Source: Diphasiastrum complanatum (Eukaryota; Streptophyta; Lycopodiopsida; Lycopodiales; Lycopodiaceae). Taken from it: a stretch of 64,000 nt of DNA. The DNA lies in the NCBI GenBank assembly GCA_029204225.1, contig CM055104.1, positions 45,699,835 through 45,763,834 of the forward strand, given 5' to 3'. Made by a program: the position numbers and the translations under genes. Shown in pieces: positions 47,521-58,440 of the stretch (positions within the stretch are counted from its first letter, which is position 1; the number at the start of each line of letters is the position of its first letter). Under the pieces are notes generated by a model, which did no database searches, had not been told where the DNA came from, and saw nothing but the letters and a program-made list of their open reading frames with translations.

Positions 47521-49552
47521 CACTTGCCTTTCTTCTTGGTCTTACTAGGAGATCCCTCATCCTCCTGCATCTTGGAAAATTGTTGCTTAGACTTCTTCTT
47601 GCCCTTGCCCTTGCCTTATTTTTGGCGTGTCGCAAGTGCCTGATCGTCAGTATTTTGACGTCTAGCTTTCACCATTTCTCGTTGTTGCTCTTCCTGCATC
47701 AAGATTCTTGTGAGCTCGTCAAAGGTTGGCAATCTTTCTCTTGATGCTATTCCGCTCACAAACATCTGATAGGGTTCTGCAATGCCACACAATGCATTGT
47801 GCACCAACTCCACATCACGTATGTGCTCACCAATAGAATGCAGTTCATCCCTCATTGTCTTGATTCTGGTCATGTACGTCTGAATGTGCTCTCCTTGTTC
47901 CATGCGGACACTATTCAACTTTGACTTTAGAAACATGATTCTTGATGGATTTGACGTCTCGAACTGCTCCTTTAGCACATCCCATGCCTTTTTGGGTGTA
48001 ACAACATCACAAATGTGGGTAATGATGTGATCCTTCACTGACAAGTTAATGAAGGTCAAAGCTTTCCTCATCTTTTTGTCGAACACTTTGATATCCGCTT
48101 CATTTGGCGGCCTTCTCTCATCACCTGTGACGACTTCCCAATGTCTTTCTCCATCAGCATGTTTCCCATTTTGAATTTCCACATTGCATAGTTGGAAATC
48201 CCGTCCAATTTGCTACTTTCACTCAAAATGGACTCTCCCATGTTTGTCATCGCAAAACTGCTTGAAACTTCTACCGTAGGCTAAAAACAGTATGCCGGGG
48301 CCAACAGTGATGTCAGAAGTTGAAAGTAATGACCTGCACTTTTTTCCTTACCAGGCCACTCGTCGCTTTTCCACCAATTTGAAAGCCAAATCGGCGTCGC
48401 CTTCCGAAATGCACTCAGTTGTCAACTCCCAACTACGTGCCCAGTGGAATGGTGAAATCACTTTTGGCGCACTTTGAACAATTTCTCCACTGCAATCACT
48501 CTGTTTTGTTGTATTGTACTTGTAGGTACAATCTGGGTGCCCTTCGTTTGGAGGTTATAGCCTTTCATTTGGGTCAAAACATACAAAGGACTCAAAAAAT
48601 AGGAATTTTTCTTGTATTTGAACTGTTTCTTCACCTTGAAAAAACTTCACTCTTCACTTGTGAAGGGGCCCAACTCAACTTTCACTTTGAAAATTTTTAA
48701 TGAAGTTGAAGGCCAGAATGCACTTCACTTCTTTAGGGCACTCTTCAACAACCCTTCAGACTCCATCCAATGGTCGATTCTGATCCAACTATGGATATCC
48801 CTCCTGGGTAGCGCGATCTGAGCCGTCGATCTTGTAAGTTCTCTATCCAACGGTTTTGAGCACTTCTGTGCACTAATGGAGACTCTTGCAAATGCTGTCC
48901 ACTTCAAAGCACTACGCGTTTGCCTTGGTTCCTCGCATGAACAGACCCGCGACCTCCCTGTCTACGGTCGCGCCTCCCCAAGCTATCTTTTACTTGACCA
49001 ATCTCATTTTCGAATCGATTTGAGCACAATCTGAGGCGTGGAGCAAGGTCGCCCTACTGATACCAAATTTGTAGAGTGTTCAGTCATGAAATTTCGTGGA
49101 GAAACGGTGATTTTGACTCAACTTGACAAAGTGACTTTTTTTCACCTTTTACCGCAAATCTGCTAGGTTAACTGTCTGCAAACAAATCTCTGACATAAAC
49201 CTCAGAATCTCTCCATGGCTGGTTGACAATATAATTAGCTTCCTTCTTTTCCTTACGATGCACAAACAACGAAGAAATCACCAGTTATGTGTAAAAAACC
49301 CTAACTACAAACCCGGTTTCAATTTTCAATTGGCTTCAAAATTGTCAAATTTTCACCAAGTTTTACCCTATCTGATGCTATGCATAGGCTACTAATCCCT
49401 CTGCTGAACTTGGCAAGCCTCTATAAACTAGAAACCGTGCACCAGTGCTTCTCTTTCCGTCTTCAACCCACCGTAAACCCCAAACTCTCAGAAGACAGTT
49501 CTCCCGAAGCTCTTTTCAATGGCGATTATGTACTGTGTACACTCCCTGTACG

Positions 49553-49564
49553 GCTCTGATACCA
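49553..49564 (-). other. copia-3 primer binding site
   Basis: On the minus strand TGGTATCAGAGC directly follows the LTR, a perfect tRNA-iMet-type site. Confidence 0.9.
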
Positions 49565-49838
49565 ACTTAGAATTTGCTTTGCACAGGAACACAAATCATG
49601 CTACATAGTAACACAAACAGAAAACACTCTCCACAACAAGCTCACATAGCAATTGTATTTCTCAAAATGAAATTACACTGTACATATAGTTGTTCACTCA
49701 GACAACCCATGCATGACCCAGGTTGTCGTTGGTGGGACACGTGTCCCGTCGACTTGCCTTGTGGCGAGGCCAACTTATCCTTATCAACTAATAGGACCCA
49801 CTGTACAGTAGCACAATGATTCTACTTTAATTCTAACC
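49565..49838 (-). repeat. copia-3 5' LTR
   Basis: It is homologous along its length to the two copia-2 LTRs, including the longer TTAGAATTAAAG start seen in the left copia-2 LTR. This supports the longer form as ancestral. Confidence 0.88.
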
Positions 49839-49996
49839 TTGTGCTCCTACTTACAGACTCAAAACAATAGCTACAGTTCTAGATCTCTCTCTCTCTCTAT
49901 AAAATCACTAACTTTGAGGAGCTAGCTACTGAAGACTTTTTTGGTCGTTTGATCGCTCTATGCATCTACAAATTGTTCAACCACACCTTCACTTTG

Positions 49997-50038
<42 letters not shown>

Positions 50039-50689
50039 TATAGTTGTCAGAGAATCTCTTGGTTTATTCTAATTACAGTTTACAAGATGATTAACAACTG
50101 TTAAACAAGATCCGTAGATTAGTTATTGGAGCATCGTGAAGCAAGAACAAGTACAGAGTAACCTCTCTTTCGTACGCATTGGGGGAGCGTGAAGGACGTT
50201 GGACCGTTATGGCCATAATCTTGTCCGCAGTCATTTGTAAGTCAGTCATCCGTTTCTGTAGTCACTCGTTGGCTTCGTTCATTGATAACTATAAGTGATA
50301 ACTTACGAAACTGGACAATGAGAGAGGTCAACAGTCATTCGGTGACTTCGTTGATAGTCGTAAGCTTACGATGTTTGACGGTGAGGGGAGTTAAGTTTCC
50401 GTTCACAAACTTCGTCGGAGATATTTTTCGATGATATAGGTCACGACTCTTTCCGTCGTAGGAGATCGTAAGAGAACTTACGGTGGTTGACGGAGACTCC
50501 GTTGCCTTTAGAACTTCCGTAAGGTGCTCATAAGTAATAACGTACATGTTTTGACGACTCCTTACAGTTTGCAATTTTGCCTGTTTTTTTACTTTGCGTA
50601 TGATTTCGGTAGACTATATCAGAGAGAGGGAATTCTTGAGAGATGAAGGAAGGCGAAGGGATGAGTAGGAGTAAGATTAAACTCCAACA
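49839..50689 (-). repeat. Probable 3' LTR of copia-7 (left boundary unknown)
   Basis: A strong polypurine tract (minus strand CTTAAGGGGGAG, 50,690-50,701) abuts a minus-strand LTR start TGTTGGAGTTTAATC (50,689 downward). The other end was not found because no second LTR of this element is in the window. The interval has a (TA)n run at 50,001-50,030 and no coding sequence. Confidence 0.55.
50001..50030. repeat. (TA)n microsatellite
   Basis: Fifteen uninterrupted TA dinucleotides, followed by CACATATATATAG. Confidence 0.95.
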
Positions 50690-50806
50690 CTCCCCCTTAA
50701 GCTTACTGCTACGAATCTGAACTCAAGTTGAGATTTAACAATTCTACTAGAATAGAATGTTTATTCCTTGACAATGGTTTTGTCAGAATGTCAGCCAACA
50801 TACTGT
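50690..50806 (-). pseudogene. copia-7 RNase H, C-terminal end
   Basis: On the minus strand it reads LADILTKPLSRNKH and a short tail to the polypurine tract. The frame joins that at 55,820 upward when the gypsy element and one copy of its TACTG duplication are removed. Confidence 0.8.
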
Positions 50807-50835
50807 ATAAGGGAAGCTCCTTAGATCCTGCTTAT

Positions 50836-52640
50836 CTGATTCATATTTTCCACTTAGCAAAAGATATAGATCCATAGAAATATGGGTGAATGACAACTCG
50901 TTCAGTTCATCAATCTGACTAAGAGCATCTGCAACTTGATTAGAGCTGTCTCTTATGTAATGGATTTCATGATTGAATTCTTACATCAATTCAGCCTGAG
51001 CTTTTCTCCCCCAAAGATCATGTTGATTACAACAATACTTAAGAGGCTGGTGATCCGTATACACTACAAACTTACTACCATGAAAGTAGTGTCTCCAGGT
51101 TTTAAGCGCATGGATTACAACAAACAATTCATTTTCATGCGTAGTATAACGCAATTGAGGACCAATGAATTTTTTGCTCTCGAACGCTAGTGGCCTATCC
51201 ACTTGTAATAGAACTACTCCAATCACAACATCACTTGCGTCCGTTCTCGTGATGTAAGGTAAATTTGGATTTGCAATTTGTAACACGGGAGCTGAAACAA
51301 TCATTGTTTTAAGTTTCTCAAAACATTGATTCAATTCCTCGTTCCAAACAACAGACAGACTAGGTTGATTCCTCTTTTTCTTTTTATTAACAAACCCTTT
51401 TGTCAGATTATTAAGTGGTGCTGCTAACTTAGCATAATCCACAATAAATCTCTTGAAGAAAAGTGTAAAACCTAAAAATGACTTTACATGTCTCACAGTT
51501 CTCAAAATTGGCCACTCAACCACATTCCTGATTTTATCCTCATCAATCTTGATCTCATTTATTGTGATCATATGACCAAGATAAACTAGCTCTTCATAAT
51601 GACCAAATCTAGAACAAAATCCTGTCTTTTGGACATCTTTTGACTTAATTCTTATTTGATGGTACCCTGTCCTGAGATCTATCTTGGTGAAATACCGAGC
51701 TCCACCCAAGCGATCTACAAGTTCATCCATCATGGGTAATGGATATTTATTTTTGATAGTCACTTTATTAAGACCCTTGTAATCCACACACATTCGGAAA
51801 CCTCCATCTTTCTTCACTTTAAGAAGAACAGGAGCGTCCCATGGTGATTTACTAGGTTGTATATGTCCCATCCTCAGATAGTTTCCTATTTGATTTGAAA
51901 TCTCTGTCTCCTCTTTCTGAGAGAACCTATAAGGTTGTCTAGAGACAAGTTGACTTCCTGGAATTAACTCAATCATGTGGTCTGCTGACCTAGACGGTGG
52001 TAAACCATGAGGTAATTTAGATGGAAAAACATCCCTAAATTCATTTATGATCTGTTCTTTCACTGCTTGTTCATGATCTAAATTTACTGAGTTAAAAATT
52101 GCTGAGAATTCACAACCATTTAGATTCATTTCATGAATATCCACAAGTGGAATAGCACATATTGAAAAAACTTCATACTCAGAATAATCCAATGTTTCCA
52201 TTTCATTACTTGTAGAAATCTTATCCAACGGATGTACAAAATTACTGCCAAATAATGTAACTATCTTATCACCCTCCTTGAAAGTGAGAACATGCTTCTC
52301 AAAATCAATTAACAGAGAAGACGATTTACTAAATAACCATTTGTAATCTAAGATTAAATTGGTATGGGCTAAGTCTAAAACATGAAAATTAACTAATTCT
52401 GTGTGTCCTTGCATCAAAACTGGGAGCTTCGAGACTGTTACGTTCCAAATCTCCAACTATGCTCCTGAAGCTATGTAAACTTTATATTTATGATTGTTGG
52501 CTTCAGTTTCCAAGCTGAGTTTATGCACAAGACGAGAATTAATAAAATTATGAGTTGAACCATTGTCCAATAAAATACTCACTTCTTGATCTTTAATTGT
52601 GCCAATTAAATGAAAAAGTTCATTAGGCAAGAAAGAAGTA
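50836..52640 (-). pseudogene. Gypsy protease, RT and RNase H with in-frame loss of the RT catalytic box
   Basis: Protease reads LLDNGSTHNFI (about 52,570), with a stop before the 491-codon ORF 52,456-50,981. RT has RMCVDYKGLNKVTIKNKYPLP and KIDLRTGYHQIRI. It then jumps from FGHYEE directly to LVYLGHMIT at about 51,583-51,600. The stretch that should hold the YxDD box and about 70 residues is absent, yet the frame stays open. RNase H has TDASDVVIGVVLLQ, HENELFVVIHALKTWRHY and TDHQPLKY. It cannot be an active RT despite its long ORF. Confidence 0.9.
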
Positions 52641-53619
52641 GTTCCTTAAAGAACATCCACACTCACAATCAGTCAGGTTAATTTCCAAAGTCTTACCATT
52701 GCCTCCTGGGATCTCAATCATGTGAGGAGACACTTTCTTCCTTTCTGGACAAAATTTCATCATATGTCCAGGCTTCTTATAGACGAAACATAAGTTCTCT
52801 TTTTTAGCCTTTTCCCGGGACATAGATTTCTTAAATCTCTTTCTCTTCCACTTCCTAGGTTCCGATGCTGTTTGATCTAATTCGTCAAAATATTTTGTTT
52901 GGTCTACGTTTCTTACCCTTCTTGGTTTTCAAAGTGGTTGGAATTTGCACAAACTACTTATTGGATGCCACCACTGTGGAATCATATGCTTTCGCAATCC
53001 AAAACGCATCCTTGAGGTTTTGAAATACATTTCGCCTGTATTTGTTTTGATAGTCGGCTGGCAAACCTAGGACAAACTGCCAAAGTGCCAACTTTGCATC
53101 AAATGATGGAAGCCTATTCCATAGGTCCATGAATTCCTGGATATAAGAGTCTAAACTCTTTGTACCCATCATGCAGTTCACGAACTTCAAGTAGTAGTCA
53201 ACGTCATCAGCAATTACGAAAGCTTTCTTGAAAACTTCCGCAAACACATCCCAAGTAGTTGGCTTCACCGGTAAATCTCGCCACCACGATGATGCTTTGC
53301 CGCGTAAAAATAGCACGACGCTTTCAATTTTCTTCTCATCAGAAACACCGTGCAGATTGAAGTAACTACTCCACTTGGCCAGCCAGTCCTCAACGACTTC
53401 AGGTTTCTTTTCCTTCTTCTCCCCCGCATAAACCTCCGGTTGAAAACCGAGATTGGGTGAAGACATCAATTTGACTTGATTCATCAGAACCTCCATTTGC
53501 TGATCTCTCATCTAGTTACGATTATTCATATCATTGAGCGCAGTACTCAACTACTGACAAATCATCATGTAAGATAGTGCACCTGGATTCATAGCTTGAT
53601 TTGAAGTTTCTTCGGGCAT
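52623..53619 (-). pseudogene. Gypsy gag with zinc knuckle
   Basis: The likely start is the ATG at 53,619 (MPEETSNQAMNPGALSYMM), followed by two stops and then an open frame 53,511-52,954 with the Retrotrans_gag core (VEDWLAKWSSYFNLH, VLFLRGKASSWWRDL, WNRLPSFDAKLALWQFVLGLP). The zinc knuckle (52,823-52,623) reads CFVYKKPGHMMKFC, so the second Cys is Tyr. It lies in a different frame from gag. Confidence 0.87.
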
Positions 53620-55321
53620 CTCGATATATCTATCCTAAAAATTACTAAATTTAGTTAATATCATATTAACTCATAGTGAAGTACAATTGACCATATTCCA
53701 ATAAGCTGTAAAAAACTAAAAAATTTGAGTCTTTGCACCGATAATTAAATTTTTTTTTTCTACGTTTTTTTAAAAATTCGTAAAAAACCAATGTTAGTTA
53801 CCGAAATCAAAAATTCGATTCACTGTTCGATTCTTAACTTTACTACACTAATGTCCATCAGGCATGCAAGACATGCGACATTAAACTGCTTTTTTACAAT
53901 TACGAAATTTTACATAAAATCAAGTTTTACGGAAATTGTCAGCTATAAAACCCAATTTTGTATCTATCAGTCAGAGTACATGCGTATAACCACTCAAAAT
54001 AGATCTAAATCCCTCAAATCGCTCTGAGAATCAACATATAGACATTTCATACTAGCACAATACCTCAAAATAGGAAATTGGCTTGCATGCAATCACAACA
54101 ATTCGAAATTCTATCAATTTTTCACAAAATTGCAAAACTTCAGATGATCGTAACTTTGGCTACAGGACATCAAATTGGGTGATGTAGAGCTCAGTACAGA
54201 TGGAGACCTAGTGAACAAGACTCTTGCCACGTCATCCTACCACCTAGGATTCACATGTGCGAGTTCAGTACAACCAAAAAACCTGTAGGAGGACACACTT
54301 TTTCAAGCCCAATATGTCTAAACACTTGCAAACACTCAACCAAGCCTAAAAGTGATGATCCAAACAGTCTTAAAAGGTCTCTAAGAGTTCTATGAGGCCT
54401 TCATACAAATCCTATGAAGCAGTATGGGTTGAGAACCATGAATTCTTGATTTCTAGAAGTCAAAATTGCTACAAACTTGATGTAATTGAAACATAAGTCT
54501 CTACCCATCAATTTACAGGTCTGATAGCTCGTTGGGAAGGTAAAAGGAAATACAAATCATGTTGTAAGAAATCCAGAATGATTCCCTTATGGATTTAGAG
54601 AAATCCACCCCCACAAAATTCACCAAAATTGGTCAATTTTTGCCAATTTTTGACTTCCTACAAACCCAATTGCTAGAATTCTTGGCTCTAACTTCTAGGA
54701 CAGCTTCAAAAGACTATGATTCATTTTTTTTCAGCTTTAATTGATGTTCAACAGCCCCCTCCATCCAATTTCATGAAAAAACAAGTAAAATCATAGATTT
54801 TGGCCCTTTCTAGGTTTTTTCACCATGACATATTGGAAATTTAATAGCAAGAACGTTTTTGTAAACCACATACAATCCTATTTACAGAGTTATAACCATC
54901 CTATTGATCTGAACTTGCTGGATTTTGAATTCTACCATCAATTTTGTGCGAAAATCATGGAAAACAATCCAAATTTGGCCACAAAAGAGCCCAAAATCCA
55001 AATACATGGGAAGATCCAACATGCAACCTGAATTTCAACTACTTCAAAGTGAATTAACTTGCTGGAAATTTCATATCCATAACTAGTTTTGAGTTACACA
55101 TGCTTAAACTCCAAAAAGACAACCAAATTGATTTCCTAGCACAATTCTCCATAAACCACAATGAATTTGAGAGAGATATGGATCATGCAAATTGAAATTG
55201 GGAAGATCCTCCAATTTGCAACCTTGCTCCTCTCCTTGGATGAGAATACTAGTTGACTACCACCAAGCTCCAATGAAAAGCCTCCAATGAAAAGCACCAC
55301 CTCTCCAAACTTGTAAGCCTT
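53620..55321 (-). other. Gypsy element leader
   Basis: About 1.7 kb of AT-rich sequence between primer site and gag, without a credible ORF. Confidence 0.6.
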
Positions 55322-55333
55322 GCTCTCATACCA
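55322..55333 (-). other. Gypsy primer binding site
   Basis: On the minus strand TGGTATGAGAGC follows the LTR after one base. It has one change from the tRNA-iMet-type site. Confidence 0.75.
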
Positions 55334-55334
55334 C

Positions 55335-55814
55335 TATAAGGGAAGCTCCTTAGATCCTGCTTACAAACACAATGGATAACACACTATGGAGAAACCACCC
55401 AACCAAATAGAAGCATCCAATCAAACTCTAGAAGCCTCACCCCCAAGCCAAGGAACAAGAAGCATGCATATAGAATGAGAGTCTGGCAATGAATCCACAA
55501 CCATAATGAGGAGTAGGGCAAGTTTGGACCCAATATATAGAGCCAAAAGCATACTGGGCACATAACCATGCATAGCCCTAAGTTCTCTATACATAGATTC
55601 ATCAAGAATAGAGTCCTAAACATGGACCAACTATTCATAGAATTGCTATTGATAACTCTATACATCCATACACTATCTCATACCTTGTCTAAACTCCCTT
55701 TAGTGTGTTATGGGCCTCATAAGGATATTAGTTACTTTCGGGTCACGTCCAGTATGACGTGGCATAACTAACAACTTGTTTCACTAGAGTACCATGTATC
55801 CAAGACTAGGAGTC
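55335..55814 (-). repeat. Gypsy 5' LTR
   Basis: Its 3'-terminal 29 bp match the sequence at 50,807-50,835. A TATA box (CTATATATTGGG on the minus strand, about 55,535-55,546) is in place. Confidence 0.8.
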
Positions 55815-55819
55815 TACTG

Positions 55820-56535
55820 TATCGTATGTACTGGTCATGGACATAACATATTGTCTGTGTGACAGTAACTTAGTGCAACGTCTTCGTTATGAACCTTCTC
55901 TCTGAGTTGAACCTCTATGTGCTTGGTCCTTGTGTGAGTTTGTCGGTTCAGTGACAGAGCTATACAACTCTGGTTGTCACACTGGAGTATAGTTGGATCG
56001 ATCTGTGGAAATCTCAGATCCTACAGTAGTCTTCTAAGCCATAAAATCTCCTTCACTGCTGATGTAGCTACGACATATTCTGCTTCCGTAGAGGACAACG
56101 AAATGCATTTCTGCTTTCTGCTATTCCATGAAATGGGTTCTCCTGCAAGAAAACAAATGTAGCCAAAGGTGGATTATCTGGTATCTACGTCTCTTGCCAG
56201 GTCTGAATTAGAATAGGTAATCAATGAGAGTGCAGCTTCTGTATTTTTGTTCTAACTCAAGGCATAGTGCTTCGAGGCTTGAATGTACTTCAAAATTCTT
56301 TGCAAGACTTTCCAGTGTTGTAAACATGGATTGGACATGAATTGCCATAGTGTGCTTACAATATATGCAAGATCATGTCGTGTGTAGATCATAGAGTACA
56401 TGATAGAACCTATGACAGACTAATAAGGGTACTTGCACATTTCTTGCTGATCTGCCTTTGTTCTAGGGCACATGTCTTTGGACAGCTTGCATCCTGGATC
56501 CATAAGAGCTGATAGATCATAGATTTAAGTTGAAA
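55820..56535 (-). pseudogene. copia-7 RT end and RNase H
   Basis: On the minus strand, with stops: SSVYEVVATSAVKEI, IDPTILQCDNQSCIALSLN and HTRTKHIEV, all copia RNase H words. Upstream are RT C-terminal blocks (PDICY-like region, about 56,350-56,400). The 5' part of the element is missing above about 56,535. Confidence 0.8.
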
Positions 56536-56689
56536 ATATGTCCAAGCATGCATTCAATCTGTTATATGCTATCATAATTACATAACAACATTTCACCACA
56601 TACGTTCAAGAAAACAACCGGGGGCCACCAAGATGGAGACTTAATAAATATTATAACCCTGACGATCAACCTGTTCAACATGCTCATCA

Positions 56690-56985
56690 TATAACAAGAT
56701 CTGATAAACGAACACCGAGGTTGGAACTACCAAAGTTCGACGCCAATGTGAACACTCATAGATTTATACAAATCTTTGAGAATGCATGTGAAGTATATGG
56801 TGAATATATGGATGATGCAAAAGTCCAACTGTTTTCAATGACCATGGTGGATAAAGCATGAGAGTGGTTTTTTAACCTCGATCGTGATAATAGACAAGAT
56901 TGGTCAGAGTTGAAAGCGTCATTTATTAAGCGATTCCAACCTTTCAGACTCACTGAGAGCCCATTCGTAAGACTTACTAACATAA
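56690..56985 (+). pseudogene. Ty3/gypsy gag remnant
   Basis: On the plus strand: PRLELPKFDANVNTHRFIQIFENACEVY, then VQLFSMTMVDKA with a stop before EWFFNLD, then WSELKASFIKRFQPF. This is the Retrotrans_gag core. Its continuation (zinc knuckle) is 500 bp away at 57,490, so an insertion may lie between. Confidence 0.8.
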
Positions 56986-56989
56986 AAAT

Positions 56990-57485
56990 AAAAAAAGATG
57001 AGTAAAAGTAGGTAGAAATGCATGCATGTAAAGTGAGAAATGTCACTAGTTTGCTAGTTTTCACTTTTAGATGTGGATGAAAGTAGGAGAGAGATGGTTC
57101 TACCTCGAGCTACTCCAACCTCCATAAATATGTGTAGGCTCTCTCATAACTTTTGATGAAGAACCAAGCTTTGAAGCCATTCCATGTCAATTTGGATCTA
57201 TCTTATTGTATGCTTGAATTTTGCTCTCTCTTTCTCTCTCTAACTCGAGTAGAGGATTATGCTAATGCATTAAATTCTTGTATTTCTTTTCTTTTGATAT
57301 TGAAGCAATCATTCTTTGATCATTAGCATGCTAGATTGTGCGTTGGTCATAAATACTAGATCTAGATCTTGATACTCAATCTAGAATCAATTTATGTGTT
57401 AAACACAAAGCTTAACAAGATCATTCACACTTTAGGATTGTTCCCCACACGTGTGAACTTGCTGGAATTTTTATCATTCAGCCCT
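56990..57485. other. Unassigned insert within gypsy gag, possibly a solo LTR
   Basis: This interval interrupts a gypsy gag between its core and its zinc knuckle. It has CT-rich stretches and an end ACACGTGTGAAC similar to the end of the copia-1 LTR (CACACGTGTGAA). No clear target duplication was found, so the solo-LTR reading is tentative. Confidence 0.35.
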
Positions 57486-58440
57486 TCAGAAGAGATGCTT
57501 TGTATGTGAAAAACCACTCACTTTCAAAGTGAATGTAGATTACGATATCAATATGTTGCTGAATGTGCTGATTGTATCATAAAACATTGCTATAAAGATT
57601 TTCCTAACCAAACAAAAAAGACTGTTCCAACACGTAGGGTATCTGAAGACCGTTGCTTGCTATTACACAAGCACAACAAAGCGCCTTAGATCAGAATAAG
57701 GACCCAGCACAACCAAAACCTAGCGCCAATACTTCCATGATTCCACAGTCATACCCAAGCCTTGTAAAAGCTCAAAGGCAATACAATGAATTTCGAGATG
57801 AGTTCGATAGAGCTGAAGAGAGGATTTCTACTGCGCCATCTGCCCAATTACCTACGCAGGGGCAACCACCACGAGGAATAGAGGTTTTTTTTTTATCTCT
57901 TACAAGCAGAAATCACTATGCCCTTCTACACGGCCGTGAAGTTTTTCAAACCTTTGTGGGATGCCATATTGCAAAGCACCCAGCAGCCTGATATACAAGA
58001 AGAGTTGAGACAACTGGAAAACAATGAAGTGGTTTATAATGTAGATATGAGCTGACTTTATATAGGTGTTGCTAAAGGTAGCATCATCACTTTGCCTGTG
58101 CAGCACTACAAATTTTATCCATCCGTACAAGCCATTCTCAATAGTGGGTATGGCGTAAATATTATCACCATGTCCTTAGCAAAGGCATGGGGAACAACAA
58201 CATTGGAAAAGCCTAAGTACAAGTTACGCATGGCTGAACAAAGAATGACAATGCTTGTAGGTCATATAACGAATTTATAGATTAAAATTGCGGGTTTGAT
58301 TCTCATCATAGAGTGTGTTGTACTAGACTTTCTTGATGACCCCACACCTATAAATTCCTTCTTGGAACGCCTTGGTTAGAAATGGCAGGAGTGATCCAAG
58401 ACTGGAAAAAGATATATGAAAATATCTAAATCCAAGAAAA
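57486..58440 (+). pseudogene. Gypsy zinc knuckle, linker and protease remnant
   Basis: A decayed knuckle (RCFVCEKP, about 57,490) is followed by a Gln/Pro-rich linker ORF (57,653-57,991). A retropepsin domain lies at about 58,080-58,400: its active site reads ILNSGYGVNII where the family has a DSG-type motif, so the catalytic Asp appears to be Asn. SLAKAWGTTTLEKP and VVLDFLDDPTP follow. RT is absent. Confidence 0.75.

Larger units (their letters stand above)
47521..49838 (-). mobile_element. 5' half of a second copia-2-family element (copia-3)
   Basis: On the minus strand: 5' LTR, primer site, 1.2-kb leader, then gag from the ATG at about 48,241 (MGESILSESSKLDG, YAMWKFKM). A frameshift near 48,150 leads into an open gag frame (48,182-47,616, with VVTGDERRPPNEADIKVFDKKMRKAL and MEQGEHIQTYMTRIKTMRDELHS). 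It is cut at about 47,520 in the basic linker before the zinc knuckle. The rest of pol and the 3' LTR are absent. Confidence 0.88.
50807..55814 (-). mobile_element. Ty3/gypsy element nested in copia-7, integrase and most of the 3' LTR deleted
   Basis: On the minus strand: a 480-bp 5' LTR (55,814-55,335), a primer site, a 1.7-kb leader, gag, zinc knuckle, protease, RT and RNase H. At the far end only 29 bp of the 3' LTR remain (50,807-50,835), directly after the RNase H end (QVADALSQIDE). Integrase and most of the LTR are therefore lost. The 5-bp duplication TACTG lies at 50,802-50,806 and 55,815-55,819. By one-base microhomology it could equally be ACTGT. LTR ends are not TG...CA. Confidence 0.85.
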
